Shown: positions 1 through 7,050 of the stretch, piece by piece
Position numbering within the stretch: position 1 is the first letter of the stretch
Layout: each line of letters starts with the position of its first letter
Assembly (NCBI GenBank): GCA_002400675.1
Contig: NVQY01000156.1
Coordinates: 1-14,727, forward strand
DNA length: 14,727 bases
Reading direction: 5' to 3'
From: Paracoccaceae bacterium
GTDB taxonomy: Bacteria > Pseudomonadota > Alphaproteobacteria > Rhodobacterales > Rhodobacteraceae
Made by a program: the position numbers and the translations under genes
The notes under the pieces: generated by a model
Seen by the model: only the letters and a program-made list of their open reading frames with translations
What the model was told of the DNA's origin: nothing
The model's database searches: none

Positions 1-664
1 CGACACGGTTATCAAAGAGGTCATGCTGCTGCGCCAACCCATGCACCTGCGCGCAATACCCCGCCCCGGCAAATTCGCCGTAGGCCAGATCAAGCACCAC
101 CACCACGCGCGGTGGCATTTGCTCCAACAGTCGCGTGATCTCGGACATGGGCAGAACCGTGCCGGTGGGATTGTTCGGATTGGCCAGAAACACCAGCTTT
201 GTACGATCCGTGACGGCACCCAGCAAAGCGTCCACATCGGTCGTGAAATCCGCCTCAGGGGCCTTGACCAGATCGGCCCCCAGCCGGTTCGCGGTCATCT
301 CAAACTGGATATAGCCAAATTGCGAGATCAGGATTTCATCCCCCCCCCGGGCAAAGTTGCGGGCGATCACGTCCAGCAATTCTTCGGAGCCGTTGCCACA
401 GATGATCGTATCAGCGTCCAGCCCGTTCACCTGTGCCAGCGCCGCCCTCAGCGCGTCACACCCCGGTGATCCGTAATAGTTGGCCCGCAACCCACAGGCG
501 GCAATCGCCTCGGCCACCTTTGGGGTCGGCCCGTATGGCAATTCGTTAAAGCCAAGATTGACCACCGGCAGGCCCTTGGGCTGCACCCTTGAAATCCGGC
601 CCCGCACAGTAAGCGGCGCGATATAGGGGGTTATGCGGTTTGGGTAATCACGGCCATTTGTCAT
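1..664 (-). CDS. HisC-like class I/II PLP-dependent aminotransferase (3' end outside window)
   Basis: Reading leftward from an ATG at 664-662, 221 residues are visible before the window edge, so the C-terminal part, including the Schiff-base lysine, is missing. Seen: GNGSEELLD at about residues 90-98 (phosphate-cradle region), NPNNPTG at 162-168, and the Asp/Tyr pair of the PLP pocket in LDLAYGEF (D192, Y195). These are hallmarks of histidinol-phosphate aminotransferase and its relatives (fold type I, cytosolic). HisC usually has Glu-Ala-Tyr after the Asp; here it is Leu-Ala-Tyr, so a paralogue acting on another amino acid is possible. The role in histidine synthesis versus another transamination cannot be decided. 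A run of nine G (minus strand) near 340-348 encodes Arg-Gly-Gly without breaking the frame. It is separated by 184 bp from the next gene on the same strand. Confidence 0.85.
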   Translation of the reverse strand, partial: MTNGRDYPNRITPYIAPLTVRGRISRVQPKGLPVVNLGFNELPYGPTPKVAEAIAACGLRANYYGSPGCDALRAALAQVNGLDADTIICGNGSEELLDVIARNFARGGDEILISQFGYIQFEMTANRLGADLVKAPEADFTTDVDALLGAVTDRTKLVFLANPNNPTGTVLPMSEITRLLEQMPPRVVVVLDLAYGEFAGAGYCAQVHGLAQQHDLFDNRV

Positions 665-765
665 CAGAGAGACCCTTGTTCAGTTGCCAGCCACCTTATT
701 GGCGGAGCATGTCGATAGAAAGTACGATGTTGCGATAACCGTCACCGTCCCCACCAAACGCACCC

Positions 766-788
766 AAGAAAATTCGCCGAATTTTCTT
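766..788. terminator. Perfect palindromic stem-loop, likely terminator after the dehydrogenase pair
   Basis: AAGAAAATTCG (766-776) and CGAATTTTCTT (778-788) are exact reverse complements around a single C at 777. Transcribed leftward, the hairpin lies about 60 bases past the stop codon at 849. Its right arm supplies a U-rich end in either direction. The rest of 665-848 shows no gene; it must also hold the promoter of the aminotransferase. The same element could be a dispersed genomic palindrome; this needs a genome search. Confidence 0.5.
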
Positions 789-848
789 CGCGCGCGGAAC
801 CGGCGGTCCTTTGACGATCCCGGCAAACCGCGTGGATGGCGCGCCGGT

Positions 849-1829
849 TCACCCCTTGGGCGGCATCTTGTCCAAATGCCGCAGCATCGCCACAAACCCG
901 GCAAGGCGGTCACGCTGGTAGGCCGGGATATCCAAACCTTCATAGCTCAGAAACCCCTTGCCATCGCGCAACCCGTTGCGCCCGTTTTCCATGTTGTCGC
1001 GGATGATCTGCGGCGCTGCGAACCGGTCCTGACCCGTGGCCCGGACCATGTAATTGCTGGCGTGATACAGGATGTCCCCGCCGCCCCAGTCGATGAATTC
1101 GGGCAGGCCCAGCACGGCAAACCGAAAGCCAAAGCCGTATTTTGTCGCCTTGTCCACGTCCTCGGCGCTGGCCACGCCTTCCTCGACGATCCTTGCGGCT
1201 TCGTTCATCGCAAGCGCCTGAATGCGTGGCACGATATAGCCGGGGCTGGCCGCGCAGACCACCGGCACCTTGCCGATCTTTTCCAGCAGCGCCTTTAGCC
1301 GATCAGTTGCCGCTTTCTCCGTCAGCTTGCCCGGCGACAGTTCCACCAACGGCACAAGGAAGGCCGGGTTCAGCCAATGGGCGTTGAGAAACCGGCCGGG
1401 ATGGCTGACAAACCCCTGCAAGTCATCCGACAGGATGGTCGAGGTGGTCGAGGCAATGATCGCATCCGTGCGGGTGTGCTGACAGATGGTCGCAAACGCG
1501 GTGCGTTTGGCGTCGATGACCTCTGGCACCGCCTCGAAAATCACATCGCTCTGGGCCAATGGGGCGGCGCAATCGCCCAGCGCGATGACCGAAATCCGCG
1601 CCATCATCGCGTCGATTTCCCCTGACTCCAACATGCCAAACCCGGCCAGCATCGCAAATGTGTCGCGCATTTCGGTTGTCGCGGCCTGCTCTAACGCGGC
1701 AAAACCCAGCGCCGGGCGGGGTTTGGCGTCAATCACAAACACCCGGTGCCCGGCAAAGGCAAAGGCGATGGCCATGCCCCGCCCCATGCGTCCGGCCCCG
1801 ACCGACGCGATGACCTCGCGCGCCCCCAT
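849..1829 (-). CDS. 3-hydroxyacyl-CoA dehydrogenase family protein (NAD-dependent)
   Basis: A 326-residue protein. The N-terminal Rossmann motif is GAGRMGRGMA (residues 11-20). The catalytic pair of the family is visible as His151 in NAHWLNP and Glu163 in PLVELSPG, with the expected 12-residue spacing. SPGYIVPRIQALAMNEA (195-211) starts the helical C-terminal dimerisation domain, and a distinctive segment GFGFRFAVLGLPEFIDWGG (232-250) follows. Family members oxidise 3-hydroxybutyryl-CoA or longer hydroxyacyl-CoAs; L-carnitine dehydrogenase is another member, so a free hydroxy acid is possible. I chose the ATG at 1829-1827 because the Rossmann strand begins at once and the codon overlaps the stop of the upstream gene (TGATG), implying translational coupling. 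An in-frame ATG 53 codons earlier gives residues unlike the family. Exact substrate unknown. Confidence 0.88.
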   Translation of the reverse strand: MGAREVIASVGAGRMGRGMAIAFAFAGHRVFVIDAKPRPALGFAALEQAATTEMRDTFAMLAGFGMLESGEIDAMMARISVIALGDCAAPLAQSDVIFEAVPEVIDAKRTAFATICQHTRTDAIIASTTSTILSDDLQGFVSHPGRFLNAHWLNPAFLVPLVELSPGKLTEKAATDRLKALLEKIGKVPVVCAASPGYIVPRIQALAMNEAARIVEEGVASAEDVDKATKYGFGFRFAVLGLPEFIDWGGGDILYHASNYMVRATGQDRFAAPQIIRDNMENGRNGLRDGKGFLSYEGLDIPAYQRDRLAGFVAMLRHLDKMPPKG

Positions 1830-2914
1830 CACAGACCGTCCGTCAACATGGCGCGCATCTGCTCCCGGCTGAGATCGTCCAGCCCAAGTGCCCCAAGCGT
1901 GCGCCCCCCGGCGCGAAAATCCGTGTCGCAGATCGCCGAGGCCACAGCCAGCAATCCGGTTGCGGTCGGCACCGGGACCTGCGCCCAATCCGCCACCGAG
2001 ACCAGAAACGCCAGCCCGATCGCCACATCCTCGCGCATGTAACGATGCGTGGTCAGGTCCAGATCCTCGCGCCAGTCGCCACTATCGACCAGCTTGTCGT
2101 GGGCCATGTTGCCGTACATCCATTCATCGCCGCCGGTCTGATAATGATCCGCCAGCGGGAAATGCGGCGCGCCGTATCCCAACGCCTCGCGCAGCGCCAT
2201 GCGTTCACCGTCCAGCCGGGTGGTGACCCGGCGCACTGACGCTTGCGTGCCTTCGTTGTGAATGTCCCAATGGTCGAAATGTTCAATCGGCCCGGCGTTC
2301 ATCACAATCAGCGGTGGGTGGATGATCGGCCCCGCATTCATCAGCGCGCCCGACAGGGCATCGCCGCAGTCCTCGACCGACCGGTAGGCGCTTCGCAGAA
2401 CCGCCATCGCGTGGGCCGTGTTGCGCGTGGGGAAAACGCCGGTGGGCAACCGTGTGGCGCGGGTGGTGATGGCGATTGTATCGACCTCGTGAATCCGGGT
2501 CAGATAGGGCAGGGTGCCGGCCTCTGCAAAGGTCACATCGGCGGTGTTTCCCGCCTCCCTTATGATGCGCGCCATGATCCAAGCGCCAAAACTGCCCGGC
2601 GGCAGGAACACCACCTGACCGTCGCGCAGATGCGGGGCCAGCGCCAAGGCGATATCAGCCTGCGCCGTGGCCGGGGTTGGGCAGACGATCAGGTCGGTGT
2701 CCTTGACTGCCGCGCCAATATCCGACGTGGCAGCGGCAAGGGTGACGCGGGTCAACCCGGTGTGATCCTTGATCGTCAGGGTTTTCCCGCGCCCGTTGAA
2801 GGCGTCGATTTCAGTGGCATTGCGCCGCCACAACCGGACCTCGTGGCCGTCTTTGGTCAGGTCAGCCGCCGCCGCGAGTGACCCGTTGCCGCCGCCCAAT
2901 ACTGCGATTTTCAT
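1829..2914 (-). CDS. NAD/NADP octopine/nopaline (opine) dehydrogenase family protein
   Basis: A 361-residue protein of the usual opine dehydrogenase length. The N-terminal dinucleotide-binding motif GGGNGSLAAA spans residues 7-16. The C-terminal domain has the family's catalytic His in NAGPIIHPP (His199) and an Asp in RYMREDVAIGL (Asp296), matching the His/Asp pair known in N-(1-D-carboxyethyl)-L-norvaline dehydrogenase. Family enzymes reversibly make secondary amines from an amino acid and a 2-oxo acid using NAD(P)H; in a catabolic setting they split an opine. It is the first gene of a two-gene operon with the hydroxyacyl-CoA dehydrogenase (one-base TGATG overlap) and diverges from the TRAP genes, so the transported acid may be its substrate or precursor (inference). 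Specificity cannot be read from the sequence. Confidence 0.88.
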   Translation of the reverse strand: MKIAVLGGGNGSLAAAADLTKDGHEVRLWRRNATEIDAFNGRGKTLTIKDHTGLTRVTLAAATSDIGAAVKDTDLIVCPTPATAQADIALALAPHLRDGQVVFLPPGSFGAWIMARIIREAGNTADVTFAEAGTLPYLTRIHEVDTIAITTRATRLPTGVFPTRNTAHAMAVLRSAYRSVEDCGDALSGALMNAGPIIHPPLIVMNAGPIEHFDHWDIHNEGTQASVRRVTTRLDGERMALREALGYGAPHFPLADHYQTGGDEWMYGNMAHDKLVDSGDWREDLDLTTHRYMREDVAIGLAFLVSVADWAQVPVPTATGLLAVASAICDTDFRAGGRTLGALGLDDLSREQMRAMLTDGL

Positions 2915-3104
2915 GTCGTTTCACCCCGTCTGGTTTTCGCCCCGGCCTGGTGAACTTGTTTACCATTTGATCCCAACGGCTTGCGGGGTTTCCCCCCGCT
3001 TTGCCATGGCCGGCGTCGTGATAAGTCTTGCATTGGTTGCATGAAGATGCATCAATAATCGAAAAACACCACCATAAAAACAACAACGACAAGGGAGTAT
3101 TCAG
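2915..3104. promoter_or_regulatory. Divergent promoter region between opine dehydrogenase pair and TRAP operon
   Basis: 190 bp with no gene. Seen: TTGTTTACCA at 2956-2965, an 8-of-10 match to the core of the palindrome at 6945-6954; a GC hairpin GCGGGG (2983-2988)/CCCCGC (2994-2999); and TTGCAT at 3028-3033 and 3037-3042 followed by ATGCAT at 3047-3052, so that TGCAT (3038-3042) and ATGCA (3047-3051) form an inverted repeat around GAAG. The A/T-rich stretch 3052-3090 before the binding-protein gene is typical of a promoter and leader, but I cannot place -35/-10 boxes confidently. A shared regulator for both directions is an inference. Confidence 0.45.
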
Positions 3105-4118
3105 ATGAAGATGTTCGACAGGTTTTCACTCAAGGCGACAATGACCGTGGCCGCCATTGCGCTGTCCGCAAGTGCCGCGTTTGCCCAGACCGTGGACAAG
3201 GTAACGGCCGTCCACGCGTTTCCGGGATTTCTGGTCTATACCAAGACGTTTCTGGCAATGGTTGACGAAATCAACGCCCGTGGCAAAGGCATCGTAGAGA
3301 TCGAAGTCAAAGGCGGTCCCGAGGCCATCGGCATGTTCCAGCAACCCGCCGCGGTGCGCGACGGGGTCGTCGACATGGTCCACACCCCCGGCAGCTTTTA
3401 TGGTGCGTCCGTGCCGGAAATCGACGCAATGGTCGCCGCAACCGTCACCCCGATGCAGGCCCGCGCCAATGGCGGCGCCGCCCTGATGGACGCCGCCCAC
3501 CAGAAACGGTTCAACGTGCGCCACCTTGGCTGGATCGACGGCGGCGTACAATTCGCCATCTACAGCGTCGATCCCCCGAAATTCGACGCCGACGGGGTGT
3601 TGGACCTGACCGGAGTCAAGCTGCGGGACAACCCGATCTACCACGCGTTTTTTGTGGCGATGAACGCGACAACCGCGTCAATGCCCGCGACCGAAGTTTA
3701 CGCCGCCCTTGAAAAAGGCGTTGTCGACGCGGCGGCGTGGACCTCAATCGGGCTGATGGACCTGAAGTGGGACAAGTTCATGAAATACCGGATTTCTCCG
3801 CAGTTCTACAACACCGACATCGGGGTGATTTTCAACAAGGACAGCTGGGAGGCGCTTAGCCCTGAATCGCAGAAAATCATTCAGGACGTGGTGATCGAAT
3901 GGGAACAGAAATCCTATGATGACCGGCAGTTGGATGTGAAATCGGACGCGGCTGAACTGACCAAACGCGGCATGGAATTTGTCGAAATGTCGCCCGAGGC
4001 CTCGGCCAAGTACCTGAAAATGGCGGATGATGCCGCATGGGGTCGCATGAAAGAACGTCTGGACGACATGGGCGACACCGAATCCTATGACAAGCTGCGG
4101 GCAATTTATCACCCGTAA
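3105..4118 (+). CDS. TRAP transporter substrate-binding protein (DctP family)
   Basis: A 337-residue periplasmic binding protein. A Sec signal peptide is clear: a basic start, a hydrophobic core and Ala-Phe-Ala at residues 25-27, with likely cleavage before Gln28. The mature part follows the DctP pattern: a GVVDMVHTPGSFYG segment (87-100) and the region GVKLRDNP, whose Arg174 sits where the family's conserved carboxylate-binding arginine is found. That predicts an organic acid ligand. The later EVYAALEKGVVDAAAW (197-212) is the usual hinge region, although the common Gln/Glu-Asn-Pro end is replaced by Ala-Ala-Trp. The ATG at 3105 is preceded by AAGGGAG at good spacing. It is first in the TRAP operon and is followed by a strong stem-loop. 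Ligand not assignable. Confidence 0.93.
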   Translation: MKMFDRFSLKATMTVAAIALSASAAFAQTVDKVTAVHAFPGFLVYTKTFLAMVDEINARGKGIVEIEVKGGPEAIGMFQQPAAVRDGVVDMVHTPGSFYGASVPEIDAMVAATVTPMQARANGGAALMDAAHQKRFNVRHLGWIDGGVQFAIYSVDPPKFDADGVLDLTGVKLRDNPIYHAFFVAMNATTASMPATEVYAALEKGVVDAAAWTSIGLMDLKWDKFMKYRISPQFYNTDIGVIFNKDSWEALSPESQKIIQDVVIEWEQKSYDDRQLDVKSDAAELTKRGMEFVEMSPEASAKYLKMADDAAWGRMKERLDDMGDTESYDKLRAIYHP

Positions 4119-4137
4119 GCTGGCGTAGTACGGATTG

Positions 4138-4166
4138 ACCCGGCGTTTGCCTTGCAAGCGCCGGGT
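4138..4166 (+). promoter_or_regulatory. Intercistronic stem-loop between TRAP binding protein and small membrane subunit
   Basis: ACCCGGCGTTTGC (4138-4150) pairs with GCAAGCGCCGGGT (4154-4166): 13 pairs, one of them G-U, closed by a three-base CTT loop. It starts 19 bases past the stop codon and is followed by TTGTCTTTC, a weak U-tract. Such structures often stabilise or partly terminate the message so that the binding protein is made in excess of the membrane subunits; that role is inferred. Confidence 0.75.
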
Positions 4167-4186
4167 TGTCTTTCGAAAGGGGTCTG

Positions 4187-4681
4187 ATGCGAATTCTGGA
4201 TGCGGTCTGTAATTTCCTGGCGATTCTGGCGGGTATCTATCTGGTTGGAATCATGTTCGGAATTGTCACTCTGGCGACGCTGCGGTCGTTCAACATTTCC
4301 GCGCCGTCGCATATCTTTACCTTCTCTGAATACGGTCTGCTGTATATCGTCATGGCCGCGTCCCCCTGGCTGGTGCGCCTGCGCGGGCATGTCTTTATCG
4401 AAATGTTCACCGCCGCCCTGCCGGCTAAATTTGGCCGGTTGTTTTCGCGTGGGGTCGCGGTGCTCTGCGTGGTGATCTGCCTGTTTCTGGTCTGGTATTC
4501 CGCCGCCACCACCCTGCGGGCCTATAACTTTGGCGACGCTGACATGCGCTCGCTTGATATGCCCAAATGGCTGCTGCTGATATCGATGCCGATCTGTTTC
4601 GGGCTGATGGCGCTGAATTTCCTGCGGTTCGTGTTTGGCCCGCAAACCCTGCATTCGGGCGAGGCTGGCGTGCATGAATAA
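4187..4681 (+). CDS. TRAP transporter small permease subunit (DctQ family)
   Basis: A 164-residue inner-membrane protein with four hydrophobic segments: near residues 7-29, 40-60 (ending in the family-typical PWLVRLRGHVFIEM, about 59-72), 85-105 and 124-145. This is the DctQ layout. DctQ pairs with DctM to form the sodium-dependent TRAP membrane unit. I chose the ATG at 4187 because GAAAGGGG lies just upstream. An in-frame TTG at 4166 would lie inside the right arm of the stem-loop and adds only MSFERGL, so it is less likely. The gene is 24 bp from the large subunit. The C-terminus is short and hydrophilic. Confidence 0.9.
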   Translation: MRILDAVCNFLAILAGIYLVGIMFGIVTLATLRSFNISAPSHIFTFSEYGLLYIVMAASPWLVRLRGHVFIEMFTAALPAKFGRLFSRGVAVLCVVICLFLVWYSAATTLRAYNFGDADMRSLDMPKWLLLISMPICFGLMALNFLRFVFGPQTLHSGEAGVHE

Positions 4682-4705
4682 TCCCATCAATCGGAGCACC
4701 CCCTG

Positions 4706-6043
4706 ATGGAATGGTATGAAGCGCTGTCGTTCCTGCTGGGGATGATCCTGTTTTTCATGTTTATCGGCGTGCCTGTGTCGCTGGCGTTTCTGGCTGCGAA
4801 CATGATTGGCGCGACTTATTTCATGGGCGGCAGCGGAGACCTCACCCGCCAGATGTCGCGCGGCATCGGCCAGTTGGTGAACAACGCGTTGCCGACGGTG
4901 ACCACGTTCAACCTGATGCCGGTGCCAATGTTCCTGTTGATGGGCGAGATCTTCTTTCACACTGGCCTCGCCAACAAGATGTTCTCGGCGGTCGAGAAAC
5001 TGATGGGCCGGATTCCGGGGCGGTTGTCGTTTGTGACGGTGGCCGGGGGGACTGCGTTTGCCACCTTGTCGGGGTCGTCGATGGGATCAACCGCGTTGCT
5101 GGGGTCGCTGATGGTGCCCGAGATGCAAAAGCGTGGCTACAAGAAACACATGGCCATCGGCCCTATCTTGGGCACCGGAGGGCTGGCCATGCTGATCCCG
5201 CCCTCGGCGCTGGGCGTGTTGCTGGCCACGCTGGCCAATCTGGACGTGGGCCAGTTGCTGATCGCCGGGGTGGTGCCGGGGCTGATGCTGGCAAGCTTTT
5301 ATGTGCTGCTGATCCTTGGCATGTGCCTGTGGGACCCGGACGCCGCGCCGTCTTATGAGGTCGAAGATCACACCTTTGGCGAAAAGATGCGGCTGTTGGT
5401 GTTTGACGTGCTGCCGATGATGTCGGTTGTTGTGGCGGTGATCCTGCTGATCCTGAACGGCTGGGCGACGCCGTCAGAATCGGCGGCCTTTGGCAGCCTT
5501 GGGGTGCTGTTGCTGGCGATTGTCTATCGAAAACTGACGTGGGACGGGTTTGTCAAATCGGTCACGGGCGCGTTGCGGGTGACGACCATGGCGCTGCTGA
5601 TCATCTTTGGCTCGGCCACGTTTTCGGCGTTGCTGGCGTTTTCCGGGGCCAGTTCGGGGTTGATAAACTGGGCCACACAGTTCGATTATCCCCCGACGGT
5701 GATGTTGCTGATCATGTTTGGCATATTGCTGGTGCTGGGCATGTTCATGGACCAGTTGTCGATGATGTTGCTGACGGTGCCGATCTTTTTCCCACTGGCG
5801 CAGACCTTTGGGTTCGACCTGATCTGGTTCGGAGTCATCGTCCTGCTGGCGCTTGAAATCAGCTTTACCACGCCGCCATTCGGGTTGCTGTTGTTTGTGA
5901 TGAAAGGCGTGTCGGCCCCCGGCACCACCATGCGTGACATCTATATGGCGGCGATTCCCTATATGGGCTGTGCGATGCTGCTGGTCGGCCTGTTGATCAT
6001 CTGGCCCGAGATTGCCCTGTGGCTACCGGGGTTAGGCAAATAA
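4706..6043 (+). CDS. TRAP transporter large permease subunit (DctM family)
   Basis: A 445-residue, very hydrophobic protein with about a dozen membrane segments, the usual size for DctM. Family features are visible: PVPMFLLMGEIFFHTGLA near residues 72-89, GGTAFATLSGSSMGSTALLG at about 114-133 (helical hairpin with small residues), and LIPPSALGVLLA around 163-174. A second hairpin with ISFTTPPFGLLLFVMKG lies near the C-terminus, with the repeat symmetry of the elevator-type transport domain. It carries out sodium-driven import of the acid delivered by the periplasmic binding protein. CGGAG precedes the ATG at 4706. It is the last gene of the TRAP operon, and the nested repeat at 6060-6132 follows as a likely terminator. 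Confidence 0.94.
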   Translation: MEWYEALSFLLGMILFFMFIGVPVSLAFLAANMIGATYFMGGSGDLTRQMSRGIGQLVNNALPTVTTFNLMPVPMFLLMGEIFFHTGLANKMFSAVEKLMGRIPGRLSFVTVAGGTAFATLSGSSMGSTALLGSLMVPEMQKRGYKKHMAIGPILGTGGLAMLIPPSALGVLLATLANLDVGQLLIAGVVPGLMLASFYVLLILGMCLWDPDAAPSYEVEDHTFGEKMRLLVFDVLPMMSVVVAVILLILNGWATPSESAAFGSLGVLLLAIVYRKLTWDGFVKSVTGALRVTTMALLIIFGSATFSALLAFSGASSGLINWATQFDYPPTVMLLIMFGILLVLGMFMDQLSMMLLTVPIFFPLAQTFGFDLIWFGVIVLLALEISFTTPPFGLLLFVMKGVSAPGTTMRDIYMAAIPYMGCAMLLVGLLIIWPEIALWLPGLGK

Positions 6044-6059
6044 CCCGCCTCGATGATTT

Positions 6060-6132
6060 GTAGGATGGGTTTTTAACCCATCATTTGTTCGCATTCTCAA
6101 CTCGACCAAGATGGGTTGGAAACCCATCCTAC
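6060..6132. repeat. Nested inverted repeat with two GATGGGTT hairpins; probable dispersed element and bidirectional terminator
   Basis: GTAGGATGGGTTT (6060-6072) is the exact reverse complement of AAACCCATCCTAC (6120-6132). Inside each end sits its own hairpin: GATGGGTT-TTT-AACCCATC (6064-6082) and GATGGGTT-GGA-AACCCATC (6110-6128). The unit therefore can fold as two small hairpins or one large stem. It fills the gap between convergent genes (stops at 6043 and 6148). The symmetric, mini-element design resembles REP/MITE-type repeats; genome copy number cannot be seen here. Confidence 0.7.
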
Positions 6133-6147
6133 GATGGCGGCGACCGG

Positions 6148-6921
6148 TCACAATCCTTTGGGATGGCTCAGGAATTCCTCGATCACATGGTCCGGGGCCT
6201 TGACGTAATCGCCGGTGCGGCTGACACCCTGACCGGTCAGCTGCTTCAGGTTTACCGCCATTTCCGCCATCTTGACCGCAATCGGAATGCCATTGATCAC
6301 TGGCGCGGTATCAATCGTGTGGTTGTGGAACCTCGAGAACAACAGCATCGGAATCCCACCCCCCGGGATCAGCACGTCGATGCCCTGCGCCACCAGCGGC
6401 TTGCCCTGTTCCTCGAACAACCGGCGTACGTCTTCGGCCTTGGCATCGTCGCCGTAAGCCTCAAGTATCTGCCCCGGTTCAAACACCATCGAATGTACCC
6501 CCGTGACCCGTTCGCGCAGCCCGTATTTACCGATCTGATGGTGGAACCACGGGATGAACCGCGGGTTGATGGTGACGATGCCGATGCGCTGGCCCAACTG
6601 GCAGCAATACAGCATCGTCGCCTCGCCCAATGCGATCACCGGAATGTCCACTGCCGCGCGCGCCTCATAAAGCCCTGCGTCCTGAAAATGGCCAACGATA
6701 AAGGCGTCATAGCCTTCGCGTTCGGCCCGCACGGCGTTGCAGATCATCTCGCGCGCACAGCGGAATTCGACCAGCGGGTGGGCATAGCTGTCAAACGGCG
6801 TGATGCCGTGGATGTTGATCGTCGTTCCCGGTGCCGCGATGTCATTCAGATGCGGGCGCAGCCTGTCCCAATAGGATTTGCCATTCTCGTAATCGACATA
6901 GCTTTGATACCAGATTTTCAT
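6148..6921 (-). CDS. Aspartate/glutamate/hydantoin racemase-family protein lacking catalytic cysteines
   Basis: A 257-residue cytosolic protein from the ATG at 6921-6919; AGGGG lies a few bases upstream, and an earlier in-frame ATG adds 15 residues that run into the operator-like palindrome. The fold family is recognisable from MKIWYQSYVD at the start, DAFIVGHFQDAGLYEAR (72-88), IALGEATM (96-103) and DVLIPGGGIPML (182-193). In hydantoin racemases the segments equivalent to 76-82 and 184-190 carry the two acid/base cysteines (xxCFxDPGL and LGCxG). Here they are His78 and Gly187/188, so ordinary two-cysteine racemisation is not expected. Cysteines do occur elsewhere (55, 61, 106, 107). It is divergent from the hydratase operon and convergent with the TRAP genes. 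A different isomerase, decarboxylase or hydrolase activity is possible; function unknown. Confidence 0.8.
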   Translation of the reverse strand: MKIWYQSYVDYENGKSYWDRLRPHLNDIAAPGTTINIHGITPFDSYAHPLVEFRCAREMICNAVRAEREGYDAFIVGHFQDAGLYEARAAVDIPVIALGEATMLYCCQLGQRIGIVTINPRFIPWFHHQIGKYGLRERVTGVHSMVFEPGQILEAYGDDAKAEDVRRLFEEQGKPLVAQGIDVLIPGGGIPMLLFSRFHNHTIDTAPVINGIPIAVKMAEMAVNLKQLTGQGVSRTGDYVKAPDHVIEEFLSHPKGL

Positions 6922-7050
6922 TTGTTGGCCCCTGTTTGCTGATTTTGTTAACAATATCACGGGCACCGATCCTGATCAAAGAATTCCCTTGGCCGTGAAT
7001 CGCTCCAAAGCTACCATCACCCGAAACCGCCGCAACAATGAGGGATGGAG
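6922..7050. promoter_or_regulatory. Divergent promoter region with 20-bp operator-like palindrome
   Basis: TGATTTTGTTAACAATATCA at 6940-6959 is an inverted repeat in which nine of ten base pairs are symmetric, with a perfect TTGTTAACAA core (6945-6954). It lies 18 bp upstream of the racemase-family start and about 91 bp upstream of the hydratase start, between two divergent genes. Size and symmetry fit a dimeric helix-turn-helix repressor (GntR- or LacI-type are only guesses). TGAGGG at 7039-7044 is the ribosome binding site of the hydratase gene. Confidence 0.6.

Noticed and set aside
340..348. Run of nine C (nine G in the coding strand) inside the aminotransferase gene, as a possible phase-variation tract
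   Set aside because: The frame is intact, the protein is metabolic rather than surface-exposed, and GGG codons explain the run; a single run is not evidence of phase variation.
1830..1988. 53-codon N-terminal extension of the hydroxyacyl-CoA dehydrogenase frame
   Set aside because: Those residues lie over the 3' end of the opine dehydrogenase gene in another frame and do not resemble the family; the Rossmann fold begins at the later ATG.
4109..4960. 283-codon minus-strand open frame across the TRAP membrane genes
   Set aside because: It crosses the stem-loop and two clear membrane-protein genes; composition is His/Gln/Arg-rich, typical of reverse-complement reading of GC-rich genes.
6060..6132. 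CRISPR-like repeat pair
   Set aside because: Only two units, in an inverted arrangement with no further spacers; it is an inverted repeat, not an array.
6085..6942. 285-codon plus-strand open frame opposite the racemase-family gene
   Set aside because: It starts inside the repeat element and mirrors a gene with recognisable family motifs.
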